A DNA stretch of 64,000 nucleotides from Urechis unicinctus (taxonomy: Eukaryota > Annelida > Polychaeta > Xenopneusta > Urechidae): contig CM067344.1 of NCBI GenBank assembly GCA_034190875.2, positions 28,221,208-28,285,207 of the forward strand. Direction: 5' to 3'. This document shows, piece after piece, positions 28,640-39,489 of the stretch. Position numbers and translations under genes: made by a program. How positions within the stretch are numbered: the first letter of the stretch is position 1; every line of letters starts with the position of its first letter. The notes beneath the pieces are model-generated. The model did not search any database. It was not told the origin of the DNA and saw only the letters and a list, made by a program, of their open reading frames with translations.

Positions 28640-29253
28640 ACTGACGTCGGTTCTGCTGTGTATTATTCGACAAATATATGCGGGCGCATCGAAACTCATG
28701 CTACATCACTGAAGTTGGAACTGGTGATACGCTAGCGCTAATTGTTTACCTGCGTTTCAACAGGTAAGGAACAAAGCGCTGGATGCACCAAATAACTTGT
28801 TGTGATCCGTTTGAGGCATATTAATGTATATAAGAAACAACATGCGGGTTTCACAGGAAAGTTACATACAAGCAACGTGCATATCTATCTTTGTGTTCGA
28901 TAACATTTATTGGTTATCGGGCGTTGTTTCCAGTAAAGGATCTGCTTCGAAGGAAATATCCACTGACATTTGCAACAAATATTTAGTTTATGAAAGTGTT
29001 TTAGGAACCCCACAACACCTGACACATATATCGCTCTGTTTCCGCAATCAATGTTAAATACTGTTAATTTTGTCTCATTTCAACTGACACACAATAATTC
29101 ATGTGTCGTTATGTGGAGAACAATACTGCTGTATTGTGGCACTGAAGAGTTTTCAGCATTTGTTGCCTGTTAACATACCATTGATTACTGGTCAATTTCC
29201 CGTTCACACACCATCTATGCACTAATCCAATTGAAACTTGTGAAGGAGTATGT
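28640..29253. other. Upstream flank of the SLC22 gene
   Basis: AT-rich, presumably containing its promoter. No exon, and no 5' LTR of the following Ty3/gypsy element, was recognised. Confidence 0.4.
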
Positions 29254-29474
29254 TTAATTGCACTAATAGATACAGGTTCAACGCATACACTTATAAGCTA
29301 CAATACAATTTTGTATGTATAGCGCTGGTAACTTACACTGCCAATCATTTAACCAGCATTACAGGATATGCATTAAAAATATTTGGAGTCTTTCCTATTG
29401 ATATGATAGGGTATCTGGTTACCCTAATGGTAGTCGATATGCCAGATTGTGATCTGTTGTTAGGAATAGACTAA
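29254..29474 (+). pseudogene. Ty3/gypsy aspartic protease fragment
   Basis: Reads LIALIDTGSTHTLIS around the active-site D-T-G-S at 29269-29280. Near 29445 the second landmark DCDLLLGID appears in a different frame, so at least one frameshift lies between them. Confidence 0.75.
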
Positions 29475-29596
29475 AACAGTAGCGGTGTTAGACATACGAC
29501 AAAATCGTATGTGTCTTAACAATGTTTATTCTTATCATATCTTAGCTCCTGATGAAACTATAGGCAAGACAGCACAGTGTAGAACCAGAAATGTAA

Positions 29597-30786
29597 TTGG
29601 AAGTGAAAAGATTAGCGTCAATCCTCACTAATTACCAGGATAGTTTTAGTGAGAAAGGCACGCTAATTAGGCTTGCTATTATTTTTCCCGTTGTAATTAA
29701 CACTGGTAATATTGATCCAATTAAGCAAAGAGCATATCACATTCCTGACACTAAGAAGCGAATAGTGGAGGATTGTGTTAGTGAGATGTTGAGAGATGAT
29801 ATTATTCAGCCCAGTGACAGCCCGTGGTCCAGTCCTATTACACTTGTCCCTAAGAAAGACAGTACAACACGTTTCTGTGTTGACTACCGGAAGCTTAATG
29901 CAATTACAAGAAGCGTATCCCTTACCCAGAATACAACAAGTATTCGACTCGTTAAAGGGTATAGCTGTGTCTAGCACCATTGACCTCAAAAGTGGTTATT
30001 GGCAAGTACCCGTGTCCGCTTAATCAATGCCTAAAACCGTATTTACTTGTCATTTAGGACTTTTTGAGTTCAAAAGAATGCCTTTTGGTTTGACAAATGC
30101 CCCAGCTGTTTTTCAAAGAAGTATGATGAAAGCATTACATGGGTTATTTGGCAAGATTTGTATGGTGTACATTGACGATATAGTCATTTACTCAAAATCT
30201 ATTGAGGAACACAAGGTTCATCTTAGCATGGTATTCGATCATTTACGTGAGATGGGATAGCAGTTAAAGCCCTCGAAATGCACTTTTGAAAAACGGAAAT
30301 CGATTTATTAGATTATAGAGCAGATGCCCGAGAAATTCTCCCTCTTCCAGAGCGTGCTGAAGCAATTACGCACCATTGTTAGACAGGTCAGATCGTTTTT
30401 AGGATTAGCAGGTTATTACAGTCAAGCAATTCCAAAGTTTGCCCATTTGGCCCAGCCCTTGACTGACCTTACTAAAAAGGGGCAACCCTTTGTTTGGGGT
30501 GAAGAGCAAGAAATTGCTTTCAATGAGTTAAAGAGACAATTAACTACAACAGTTGTATTTGCGCATCCTGATCCCAATCGTGAATGCACATTATGTACTG
30601 ACTCACAATTATGCTGTTGGCGCCGTGCTTGCTCAGAAAGATGACTATGGCAAGGAGAAAGTTGTTTCCTATTTGTCTTGTAAACTGACTACTGCCCAGC
30701 AGAATTGGTCTATCAGAATCGTTATGGTTGCATCCCTTAAAGAATTGTATGCAGACTTACATGTGGATAATTTACTTCAAAACTAA
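29597..30786 (+). pseudogene. Ty3/gypsy reverse transcriptase, connection and start of RNase H (broken)
   Basis: The fingers region shows PSDSPWSSPITLVPKKD and RFCVDYRKLNA. A frameshift near 29905 leads into YPLPRIQQVFDSL and DLKSGYWQ, then a stop at 30021. The palm carries the catalytic Y-I-D-D at 30168-30179 inside VYIDDIVIYSKS. A further stop lies at 30258, then the connection region FLGLAGYY and VWGEEQEIAFNELK. The RNase H start (CTDSQ, shifting into NYAVGAVLAQK) is cut off near 30780. Confidence 0.9.
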
Positions 30787-30837
30787 CCATTAAGATTGGA
30801 TAAGAGAATTCCAAGGATTGAAATCATAAGACACGAA

Positions 30838-31317
30838 ACTGCGATGGGCAATACAGATTTCTATCATCCCAAAAGTAACTGTCAGCCAGGAAAGATTTAA
30901 TGGCATTATCCAAAAACTTTTCTTGAAATTAACTTGAGGTGATTCACAAAATTGGACTAAGTATTTAGCTGAAGCCCTGTATGCATGCAGAATCACAATA
31001 GGCCCCTATGGAATCAGTCCATATCAGGCTATATATGGAACTCGACCCAGATTGCCTTAAAACCCTGGTAATCGAAATGAAGGTGAGAGACTCAAAGCAA
31101 TTAGAAAAGCTGAAGAGTTACTAAATAAAGTAAGGAGTAAGAAACAAATCACTTCTAGTTCCGATAAACTCCTGCCCCCTGGTACATTTGTATCAATACG
31201 CGTGCTAAATCCTCACAAAGGACAAGCAAAATGGAAAACTGGGTGTCAAGTGTTAACAAAATTTAAGCTTAGTATTGAGAAATGTGATCGTGAAACTAAA
31301 CAAGCAAAATCCACTTA
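30838..31317 (+). pseudogene. Ty3/gypsy integrase C-terminal remnant
   Basis: FYHPKSNCQ followed, after a 1-bp shift, by ERFNGIIQK, then YLAEALYACR, SPYQAIYGTRPRLP and a basic tail. These are the landmarks after the third catalytic residue of integrase. The zinc-binding and earlier catalytic parts are missing: RNase H joins this segment within about 60 bp. Confidence 0.75.
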
Positions 31318-32657
31318 AATCAAAGAGATAGATCCACCAAATCCCACCACAAAAGCATTCTAAAAATGAGTCCACCCCAAGATACGGTAATGCCTTATTC
31401 CCTTGCCGGAAAGAGATTTTATCTCCCATGTGCCACAATCCGCGAAACTTAATCCGAATGCTAGTGAATTTTATCCACGAATACGCCGAGAATCTTATGA
31501 GTGGCGTGCATGGTTGCGCACAGTTACCAGTGTAACTACTTAGCGTAGATTGTCAAAGTCTACATCCCAACAGCCTGTGTTTGAGTCATTACGTATGCAG
31601 ATGTATATGTGACTTTAGTAGATCACAAACCATTATTATGCTATTGAAAAGATTTAACTAACACAGTTTGAACTAAAATATTGACATTATTGAACTCCGC
31701 TTTATGCTATTGCACAACTTGTAGAACTCCTCTTGCATGCAGCATGCGCCTTATTTTTATTATTAGAGAGGTATTGGGAACAAGTCGTACAGCATTTGAT
31801 TCAAGAACCCGTTATGATATAAACATAAAACGTTATGATATCAATAACTACAACCATTGATTGTAAGTTGGGTTATGAATTGCTATAACTCGGCTCGGGT
31901 TTCTCTGAGTTCTGGGATGGGGTGGCCAACCATCTTGGGACAGGAGATAGCCAGAGTTGAGGGAGGCTTTGTAATATCATCAAAGGAAAATATTTATGAA
32001 ATTTCTGGGTACGCTGATATCTATGTAAATGTTAAATATTAATCTCACTTGCGAATTATGCAAATTATTTCAATTTGAAAATGAACTTCTTTGCGTTCTT
32101 TGCGCCCCATCATTTAAAGAAAACGATCCTGTATTGATACGAATCAATACTTTCCCTATTCATAGTAATGCTAAATGTGCTCGTATTGTGCAACCGAATT
32201 TTTGTTATGAATTTTGCCACTGATAACATAAATAAACAAGCGTTTTATTTATCTACCTGTCCATCCTTATTCATAAAATGCTAAAAGCATTTGAATTTTG
32301 TCCCAGGTCCATAAGTCCTGAAGTAATAATTTATGATCACAAAAATGATCAAGTTAAGATGAGAATAAACCATTCTGAAGTAAGTTCAGAACATGTTAAT
32401 GTTATTAATGAATAATTGATTGATTAATTGTAATATTGGACAATTGGTTTGATTGTATTCTGAATATTGATTAATTGTAATGATTTATTACTTTATTTGA
32501 TTGTAACTGTATAACGTTTATATTGGATTCATGAATTATTGATGAATTTAAATTTCCTTTTTATTTATTCATTTGATATTGTATTTTATGGTTGATTTGT
32601 ATTTTGGAATTTGTGCTAGTTTGTAATACTAGTGGAAGTATTTTCAAACTCCTCGCC
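31318..32657. other. Internal 3' region of the Ty3/gypsy element, no domain recognised
   Basis: AT-rich. Short frames at 31857-32042 and 32029-32223 (the latter with several Cys) show no family signature. A worn third ORF is possible but not supported. Confidence 0.4.
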
Positions 32658-32667
32658 ATGGGAGAAA
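32658..32667 (+). promoter_or_regulatory. Polypurine tract of the Ty3/gypsy element
   Basis: ATGGGAGAAA directly before the LTR start TGTAACGATCC, as needed to prime plus-strand DNA. Confidence 0.7.
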
Positions 32668-33317
32668 TGTAACGATCCTGTTTTTATTTGTTAATGTGAT
32701 TTTGTATTTTAATTGGTTCGAAGTAATTTATTTATTTATTTATGACGAAGATGGCTGCGGGTTAGGAAAGTAATTCATGACGCGATTGATGGGCAGGATT
32801 AAGCGTGATGCTGTTGCTATATGTAGATCTATTTATATCTGCACAGTTGCTTACTCATCTTGGTTACCAGGGAATGTTCTCGGTTACTAGGGAGTAATTT
32901 TTTTTTCATTTTTGTCTGACCTTTGTGTTATGAGTGTTGTGTGCTAGCATCTCAACCCCCTATCCCAACCGATTGGCTATGTTTTATCGGCCATACCTAC
33001 GCCTTCGGCCCCTCACGCCAACACTGTATAATGCATACCATGGAATGCGTTAGATGGGGAGGCAGCTCTGGTATGGCTGATTATTCATTTCCTTATATGG
33101 AGACGGTAAAGCCAATTGTAGGGTATATTAGTGCCACAAAAACACCCTCACAGAAGTCCATAGAAGTCAGCAGAAGTCAGAAGGAAGACAGCCAGACTCC
33201 AAGAGAGGCTTCAAAAGAGACTAATTCACTTCTACCTTGTTTTCTGCTTGTGAATTAAACTAGAAATAAACCAACTTTGGTTTAAAACGGAGTCCTTCAT
33301 TTACCTGTGCACCTACA
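32668..33317 (+). mobile_element. 3' LTR of the Ty3/gypsy element (650 bp)
   Basis: Begins TGTAACGATCC and ends CACCTACA, giving TGTA/TACA terminal inverted repeats. An AATAAA at 33265-33270 lies about 50 bp before the end, as in an R region. The second LTR was not found, so no age can be estimated from LTR divergence. Confidence 0.7.
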
Positions 33318-33540
33318 AACCGTGTTGGTAAATGGAAATAAAAAGAACGTGCAATAGAAGAACAAATAATAATACCTAAGCCTTACCCCAAGGCGCGATA
33401 CTGCTGAAATATTACGATAGTGATAGCATTAATCAGGAATGGTTTGGCTAAAACATCAAGCGGAATAATATCCCAGTTGTCATAGTCAGTCAATTTTAAA
33501 TCAATGATATTAAACGTTCTATGTCGACTTGACAAAATAG

Positions 33541-33815
33541 ACTCAATCTGCGTATGCTAATTAACGACTACTAGATACGGAGCAAATCCATGAACGTATA
33601 TGTTTTCCCTTTTAAATGACATCGCATGGAAATGCCGGGGAACAAAGCACACTGCCATACTACATTTGCAATCGTCAGGTGATGTTAAGTTCGGATTAAA
33701 GAGTCTGCAGGCAAACGAGTTTTGCGCTGATGGGGAACCCTCTTGTGAATTGTGAAATCCCACCACTTAGCATTTGTGAGCTCCATTGTAGCAGAACATA
33801 TATGGCCAAACCTCC
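33541..33815 (-). pseudogene. SLC22-like pseudogene fragment (exons 3 and 4)
   Basis: On the minus strand it reads MELTNAKWW...GFPISAKLVCLQ, matching exon 3 of the intact gene (MELTSTKWRG...GFPLGILLVCLQ), then, with stops and shifts, a counterpart of the exon 4 segment around SDVIRMKTYTLLDLFR. Nucleotide matches include GTGAGCTCCATTG and GGCAAACGAG. The intron between them is largely gone. An open stretch at about 33385-33530 with a GTAAGG donor sits where exon 5 would be, but its match is too weak to claim. Confidence 0.75.
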
Positions 33816-33899
33816 CACTAGAAAGATAGCATGTATGTACGTGAGATTGCGGTAACAGAGCGCACAACATTTAGAACAACAACGAGACAAGGCAATCGT

Positions 33900-34783
33900 T
33901 ATATGGCATACATTGTTACATTGGCTGTTAGTTGACGCATCATACCTTATTGGGTGTTAGACCATTTTATTTTATAAGACGTGTCCATGAATCAAACCGC
34001 ATGATTGGTTCCTGAATCATTTCGTTTTTAGGTTTCTGCAGGTTAGATGAATGCTCTGCGATATAATACCTGTGTAGGAGCATATGAAATGTGAATGTTT
34101 GAAGTATTTCGGCCTCGACTGCGCAACACTTCGCGTTAGGCATTCGAAATTGCATAATCAGGTACGTTATTTCGCGCTGGCGTATCGTATAGCACACCAC
34201 TCAAACGTACAGAACATTGAGTTTTCAGGCACTGTAGACATTCACTTTATTCGATTAATCTATATCACGACATCAGGAGCAGCAACAACGAAAACACATA
34301 AGATAGCAAGTTAACCCAGCATTAAATTGCAAATGACCTGAATTCATCGCGTGGCCCTTCATAAATTATGAGAGCGGTGTATTAAACGCAACAACACAGT
34401 TATTTATTCTATTTCCCCAATATTATGCGATAGTGTGTCTTCTACTATTCTCATTCACAATATAGAATCAATGAAAAATGTTAATCTTCTTGAATATTCA
34501 TATTGTAAAAGATATGTCATCATAAAAAATACACAAGACAAGTATTGGCCCAATCAACTCTTGATCGCTTCTGCAGACTCTGAAGCATTTGAATGAATTA
34601 TCACAATGAGTACTTTTGTCTTAAAATGTAACAAAGTGGATTTATGGTGCTATGTATGCTCCTAGTCGTAAGATGTATTACTCATTTAAATATTGTGAGG
34701 AATATGTGAATGAGTTTGTGTCAGTGCTATGACAGCGAGTATAATATAGACAAGTAATTATGTCTAAAGAGGCAGATGAAGTG
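33900..34783. other. Intergenic sequence
   Basis: No gene or recognisable repeat seen. Confidence 0.4.
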
Positions 34784-34824
34784 TCTTCCGACAATCTATC
34801 TTAATTAGGTCATCAATGAATGTG
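34784..34824. repeat. 41-bp word repeated at 37388-37428
   Basis: TCTTCCGACAATCTATCTTA and following sequence recur with one mismatch 2.6 kb downstream in the same orientation. Confidence 0.9.
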
Positions 34825-34829
34825 ATCAG

Positions 34830-35233
34830 TTAATCGGTTATTGCAACAAAAAACATACGTATCTTTTTGCCTTGGACTCAAAGTTATTAATTCAACTAAA
34901 TTTCTCTTTCATAAAATTAGAACATTAGGCAACAACAGAAAGAACCTTAACCAAACCCTATTCGAAAGCATTATCCATGAATTTGTGACATATCGACTGG
35001 ACTATTGCTATATGGGGTCATTTAAACCTGATCGCAAAACTTCTACACACAAAGAATACTGACGCTATTGTGGCCAGCGGACAACAAGGAGACAACATCG
35101 CACGCGCCATGCAGAATCACCATTGGCTACCTGTCCCAAAAAACGCATTAGAGGGCCATAAATAACACCACGCTAGAGGGTTTGAAAATACCGCACAAAG
35201 ACCGTGGAATATTGAACCTATCGCCGTATGTAC
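34830..35233 (+). mobile_element. CR1/L2-like LINE fragment (reverse transcriptase C-terminus)
   Basis: Reads SIIHEFVTYRLDYCY, equivalent to the conserved FVTSRLDYCN of CR1/L2 RT, then in shifted frames HHWLPVPK and RPWNILNLSPYVR. It has stops and shifts and is 5'-truncated. It runs straight into the ATGT microsatellite. Confidence 0.75.
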
Positions 35234-35462
35234 GATGTATGTATGTATGTATGTATGTATGTATGTATGTATGTATGTATGTATGTATGTATGTATGTAT
35301 GTATGTATGTATGTATGTATGTATGTATGTATGTATGTATGTATGTATGTATGTATGTATGTATGTATGTATGTATGTATGTATGTGTATGTATGTGTAT
35401 GTATGTATGTATGTATGTATGTATGTATGTATGTATGTATGTATGTATGTATGTATGTATGT
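35234..35462. repeat. (ATGT)n microsatellite
   Basis: About 229 bp, slightly interrupted by GTGTATG near 35385-35400. Confidence 0.97.
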
Positions 35463-35619
35463 TAGTATCAATGATGCACAGAACCGAGATGATTTGTATG
35501 ATCTTGACCTCAGACTGTAGGTCAAGGTTATTGAAAAAAATATCAGTTCGTTCGTTTATAAGGGTATATTTAATTGTAGTCGGTTTCAATCGTAACCTTT
35601 TTGAATGCATGCAATTGTA

Positions 35620-36235
35620 AAAAATAATAGTTTTCCCAAGCGCTCCAAGTTAGAAAATGGTAGTGTCGTCCCAGATGATTCTAAAATTGTGGGAAAAAAA
35701 TCGATCTCTTATGAAATTAGTAATATACGTCCGTTGGTAGTAAAAAATGTGGCAAATGTTGCCAGTGACAGCATCAATTGCATCATTAAGTTTCGTGGAT
35801 GTCGATCGCGTCACTTCCGATTACCAACTCTGTTATTCGGAATGTATCAAGTTTAATTCTTTGATCGTTGATAAGTTTACATATCATGATAGCTCAATTC
35901 AATTGCACAATGTTTTTAAATATGTACAATTGTAAATATGAATTGTTAAAAAATGTCTGGTAGTCTACATATGTAAAAATTGTCAGATCGTCAAAAAGTT
36001 CTCATTTTCTGGTTGCTTGAACCAATAACCAATAGCATTTTCATCAAAATATGCGGTGTTTTCCAAACGCTTTGACAGTGACAATTTCTAAAAAGAATTC
36101 ATTCACTTATAAAATCGACAGCATAGGTGTAATAATCATGAAACATGGGTTAGTTGTTGTCATGGACAGCGTCAATTGCATCATTAGATTTTATGGATAT
36201 CGAAGACGTCATTTTCGGTATGCATTGCCCTGAAG
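35620..36235 (+). repeat. Diverged direct duplication, about 200 bp copies 420 bp apart
   Basis: Copy A (about 35620-35840) and copy B (about 36045-36235) share TCAATTGCATCATTA, GGAT(G/A)TCGA and CGTCA blocks in the same order. Frames at 35605 and 36051 reflect this similarity and carry no known domain. Confidence 0.6.
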
Positions 36236-36691
36236 TTATAGCGAAAGTTCAATAGTCAGCTTATCCGCCTTGTTATTGTCGTTATGGTCGTATATTGATT
36301 TTAACACGAAGTTAGCCCATTCTTTTCAAAACAAATAACTATATGCGTCTAATTTTAAATTAGTTTATGAATAAACTAATCTCAAAGTATAACAGTGCCG
36401 CCTCTAATGCAGCAGACCGCAGCTTAACGTTTGGGGCCACAACGTCACTTGATTGTTATGGGAAACGTTTAATGAAAGAATCATATGCAGAAACGAGTCA
36501 CATTCAAGGATTGCACAGTTTTAGTGTAAAAATTGGAGTAGACCACGCATTTTCAGTTCTTTTGCCACTTTGTCTAGCAATTACATGATCGTCAAAGGTA
36601 TCGGTCATAGTTCCTAATTATGATTATCCCAATCATTGGCCCCATCATTATAAATCATCGGCATGATCATCTATACATATACTGCATCTTG

Positions 36692-36720
36692 ATCATCATC
36701 ATCATCATCATCATCATCAT

Positions 36721-36759
<39 letters not shown>

Positions 36760-37106
36760 AGTCGTCATCATCACATAAGTTCTTCACTGCTGCTGACAAT
36801 GCTCTTCTGAATTATTTTCAACATCATCTCTCTCCATTATCATCACCATCATCTCGATTAGTCAATGTTACTGATATATATTATCTTTATTATGATCTTC
36901 TATCAACTTTCATTTTTCCTCTACAGCATAAATGGACTTCTTTCAATAAGTAGTAATATGTCTATCATACCGCATAATGATAATGATGAAGATGATAATG
37001 AAAAAGATGATAATCATCATCATCATCATCATGACAATGATGGTGGCGATAATGATGACGATGCCGATTATGATGATAATGTCATGATGATGACAATGAT
37101 GATGGA
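36692..37106. repeat. ATC/GAT trinucleotide-rich tract
   Basis: (ATC)n at 36692-36775 and an imperfect GAT/AAT/CAT stretch at about 36975-37106. The acidic and His-rich frame across the latter is a repeat artefact. Confidence 0.85.
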
Positions 37107-37574
37107 ATAATGACGATGGTGATTATTGGGAAAAAATGTCATAATATTTCGCCTAGTTCCTCCTTGAAGAATGGAATTCTTGATTATTTATTGTTTGCAT
37201 CTAGTGTTAATTCTTGTGATGTCCCTGGAACCCATGATACATAGTCATATGTTATGCGAAGCCAGAAAGTACTAAAACAGATGAATATTCTATAGTTTTT
37301 CGAGGATGAAATACTTCAAGCGCAGGAATCTATGCCTAAAAGCATCTTATCTCAGCACATTTACTGTTGTCGAGGTGTATTCAGCAATCTTCCGGCAATC
37401 TATCTTAATTAGGTCATCAATGAATGTGTTATTTTCTTTGATCTCCAAAGCTGTTTATTTTTTTTTTCCATTCTATGTTTTATAAGGGTATCATACCAAA
37501 ATAAGGTGACTGCGCGCTTTGTTTCTTTTAGAAAAATGATTTAAAAATCTGTCAAGATATTGCTCGGTAAAATT

Positions 37575-37648
37575 CGGAAATTTCCGGACAATGACGTCAA
37601 ACAGATTGTTCGCGAACATTCCTCGCCATCTTCAGCCTTCACGATTGG
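37575..37648. promoter_or_regulatory. Promoter-like cluster: three palindromes and an inverted CCAAT box
   Basis: CGGAAATTTCCG (37575-37586), a full CRE TGACGTCA (37592-37599), GTTCGCGAAC (37608-37617) and ATTGG (37644-37648, CCAAT on the minus strand), all within 74 bp and just before a possible THAP-finger exon. Confidence 0.45.
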
Positions 37649-37702
37649 TTGACAGCGTGTTAATTACTCCCCTTTCTTCACGGTCTGGTCATTTTCGTGG
37701 TG

Positions 37703-37770
37703 TGCATTATACCTTATTGTTGTGCATTCGGTTGTCGGAACAATGAGAAATCAGGCGTGATTGTTCCCTA
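37703..37770 (+). pseudogene. Possible THAP zinc-finger N-terminus
   Basis: Open frame reading PYCCAFGCRNNEKSG, very like the first residues of THAP domains (…CCAxGCxN…), then a stop at 37769. No ATG is in place and the rest of the C2CH finger was not found. It may be a decayed gene start or a P-element-like relic. Confidence 0.35.
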
Positions 37771-38001
37771 GGTTGCTAAACCCTTGATTGGAATCTGAAA
37801 TGCATCATTATTGTCATTATTTTTAGCACCTGCTTTGCAACTAAGTAAATCTAACGGAATATAGCGGGTAATGAATACTCTGAAAGCATCAGCATCGTTC
37901 ATTGCGTTTGATCTTTCATCCCTATAGGAAAAACCCTCGGGGCAAGGTGCCATTTCTGTAAAGTACATTGAACTTACAAAAAATGGCGCTCCTTGCGTCA
38001 A
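37768..38001 (-). other. Unrecognised 77-codon open frame
   Basis: Non-repetitive frame with ordinary composition, tail to tail with the THAP-like fragment. No family recognised and no splice signals that convince me. Confidence 0.15.
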
Positions 38002-38009
38002 AGTGTAAG

Positions 38010-39310
38010 TTCATAAGGCTTTCACTGACACCCTAACTCCCACAAACACACAGCCCCGCCACACAACACACTTATATTTGCGTTACCCTAAACATACTCG
38101 CAATGCTGCTTTGTCTACAAATACATATTACGTAATGATCATTAGACCAAATTGATAATAGTTTATCAGCCGATGTAAACGGGTGCAATTTATGATTTAT
38201 TTTCAACCCGGATCCAATGACAATTGTAATCGTGGGCCTGGGCATATGTACTTATATCCATCATAATTGCACATGCACAATATCCAAACAGGATATTGTC
38301 GCATAATGACATCATGTCTTTTCTGGTTATACTAAACTTAATATCTAGTCACATATGATGCAGCCTTCGTGTACTAATTGATCTAGAATAAGATGTCAGT
38401 TTGAGTTGTTCCCTACTCCAATAAGGCGATACCGCTCACAGCAGTGACTTCGATTAATGGCCATTGTGAGTACTTCGATAATAACCTGACATTATCATCC
38501 GCGCAAACACCTTGGCAACTGACAGGAAACCAAAGGGAACATAGTTTGGTTATCATAATAAATGTCAGGTAAATAAGTAAGTGCGCTAATATTTAGTTGG
38601 TTGCGCATTGGAAAATGCGCAAGCTTTTAAAGCGGTTTTATCTTATGAGCCTCGTGTTCTTGGGGCATTAACGCCCTCGACCGCTTCAGGTGATAATTAG
38701 GACGAAACGGGATGGTTGCTCAGCAAATTGTCAATGATATATTTCCTTTTGGCATGACACGTACGTTACTGTAAATTGGATATTGGATTGTCTCTTTATG
38801 GGAGCAATGTTGCTAATAAAACGAAAAGGCCCATAGCGTTTGCGAAAATGATTACTATTACATTTACGCATTACCATTACCTAACTGGGAGGGATTGCTC
38901 ATTATTTATGGTTTGACACAATAGTGGCGCCACTTTAATTAGAATGGTAAGCCGGCCCTTTATGTCCAATGTGCCATACACACAACGAAGAAGAAAGTAT
39001 GGTAAGATCCTCATATTCAGCTTTGTATCAATATTGACCCTTATATTTTATCATTGAACAATGTACCTTTTAGGTCGAATGTGGACGTTCAGGAGTTTTC
39101 CTGTTTACATTTTACTTTCATAGCGGTGTGCCATTCATAATGTTTTACCCCCGTGTCTTTTCTGTTAATTTCTCAGTCGTTTAATGTCATTATGAATAGT
39201 CGCGGGAGTCCAGGTAATGTTTAGCCGGTAATAACGTGCAGTGTTGACATCTCGTAATATATGTAAGGATGATAAACAATGACTTTGTTATTCCATGTGT
39301 GGATAATAAA
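38010..39310. other. Intergenic sequence
   Basis: No gene or recognisable repeat seen. Confidence 0.4.
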
Positions 39311-39480
39311 CATGTGATGTCAGGTTTGAATGATGAACATTTGCCATGTGATGTCAGGTTTGAATGATGAACAATTGTCATGTGATGTCAGGTTTGAATG
39401 ATGAACATTTGTCATATGATATCAGGTTTGAATGATGAACATTTGTCATGTAATGCCAACTATTGATAACAATCAATTGT
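39311..39480. repeat. 34-bp minisatellite, five copies
   Basis: Periods start at 39311, 39345, 39379, 39413 and 39447 with exact 34-bp spacing and the core CATGTGATGTCAGGTTTGAA. The last copy is strongly diverged. Confidence 0.92.
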
Positions 39481-39489
39481 CATGTAATA

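Larger units (their letters stand above)
29254..33317 (+). mobile_element. Degenerate Ty3/gypsy LTR retrotransposon (pol relic and 3' LTR)
   Basis: In order: an aspartic-protease fragment, reverse transcriptase, connection domain, a start of RNase H, the C-terminal end of an integrase, about 1.3 kb of sequence without recognisable domains, a polypurine tract and one LTR. Frames shift several times and carry stops, so it cannot move by itself. Gag, the 5' LTR and the integrase catalytic core were not found. Confidence 0.88.

Noticed and set aside
28640..29253. 5' LTR of the Ty3/gypsy element
   Set aside because: No match to the TGTAACGATCC start or the AATAAACCAAC region of the 3' LTR was found there.
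31857..32223. Envelope-like ORF in the Ty3/gypsy element
   Set aside because: Only short frames with a few cysteines; no signal peptide, cleavage site or membrane anchor can be supported.
39311..39480. Possible CRISPR array
   Set aside because: The 34-bp units are directly adjacent with no unique spacers, and the genome is eukaryotic.
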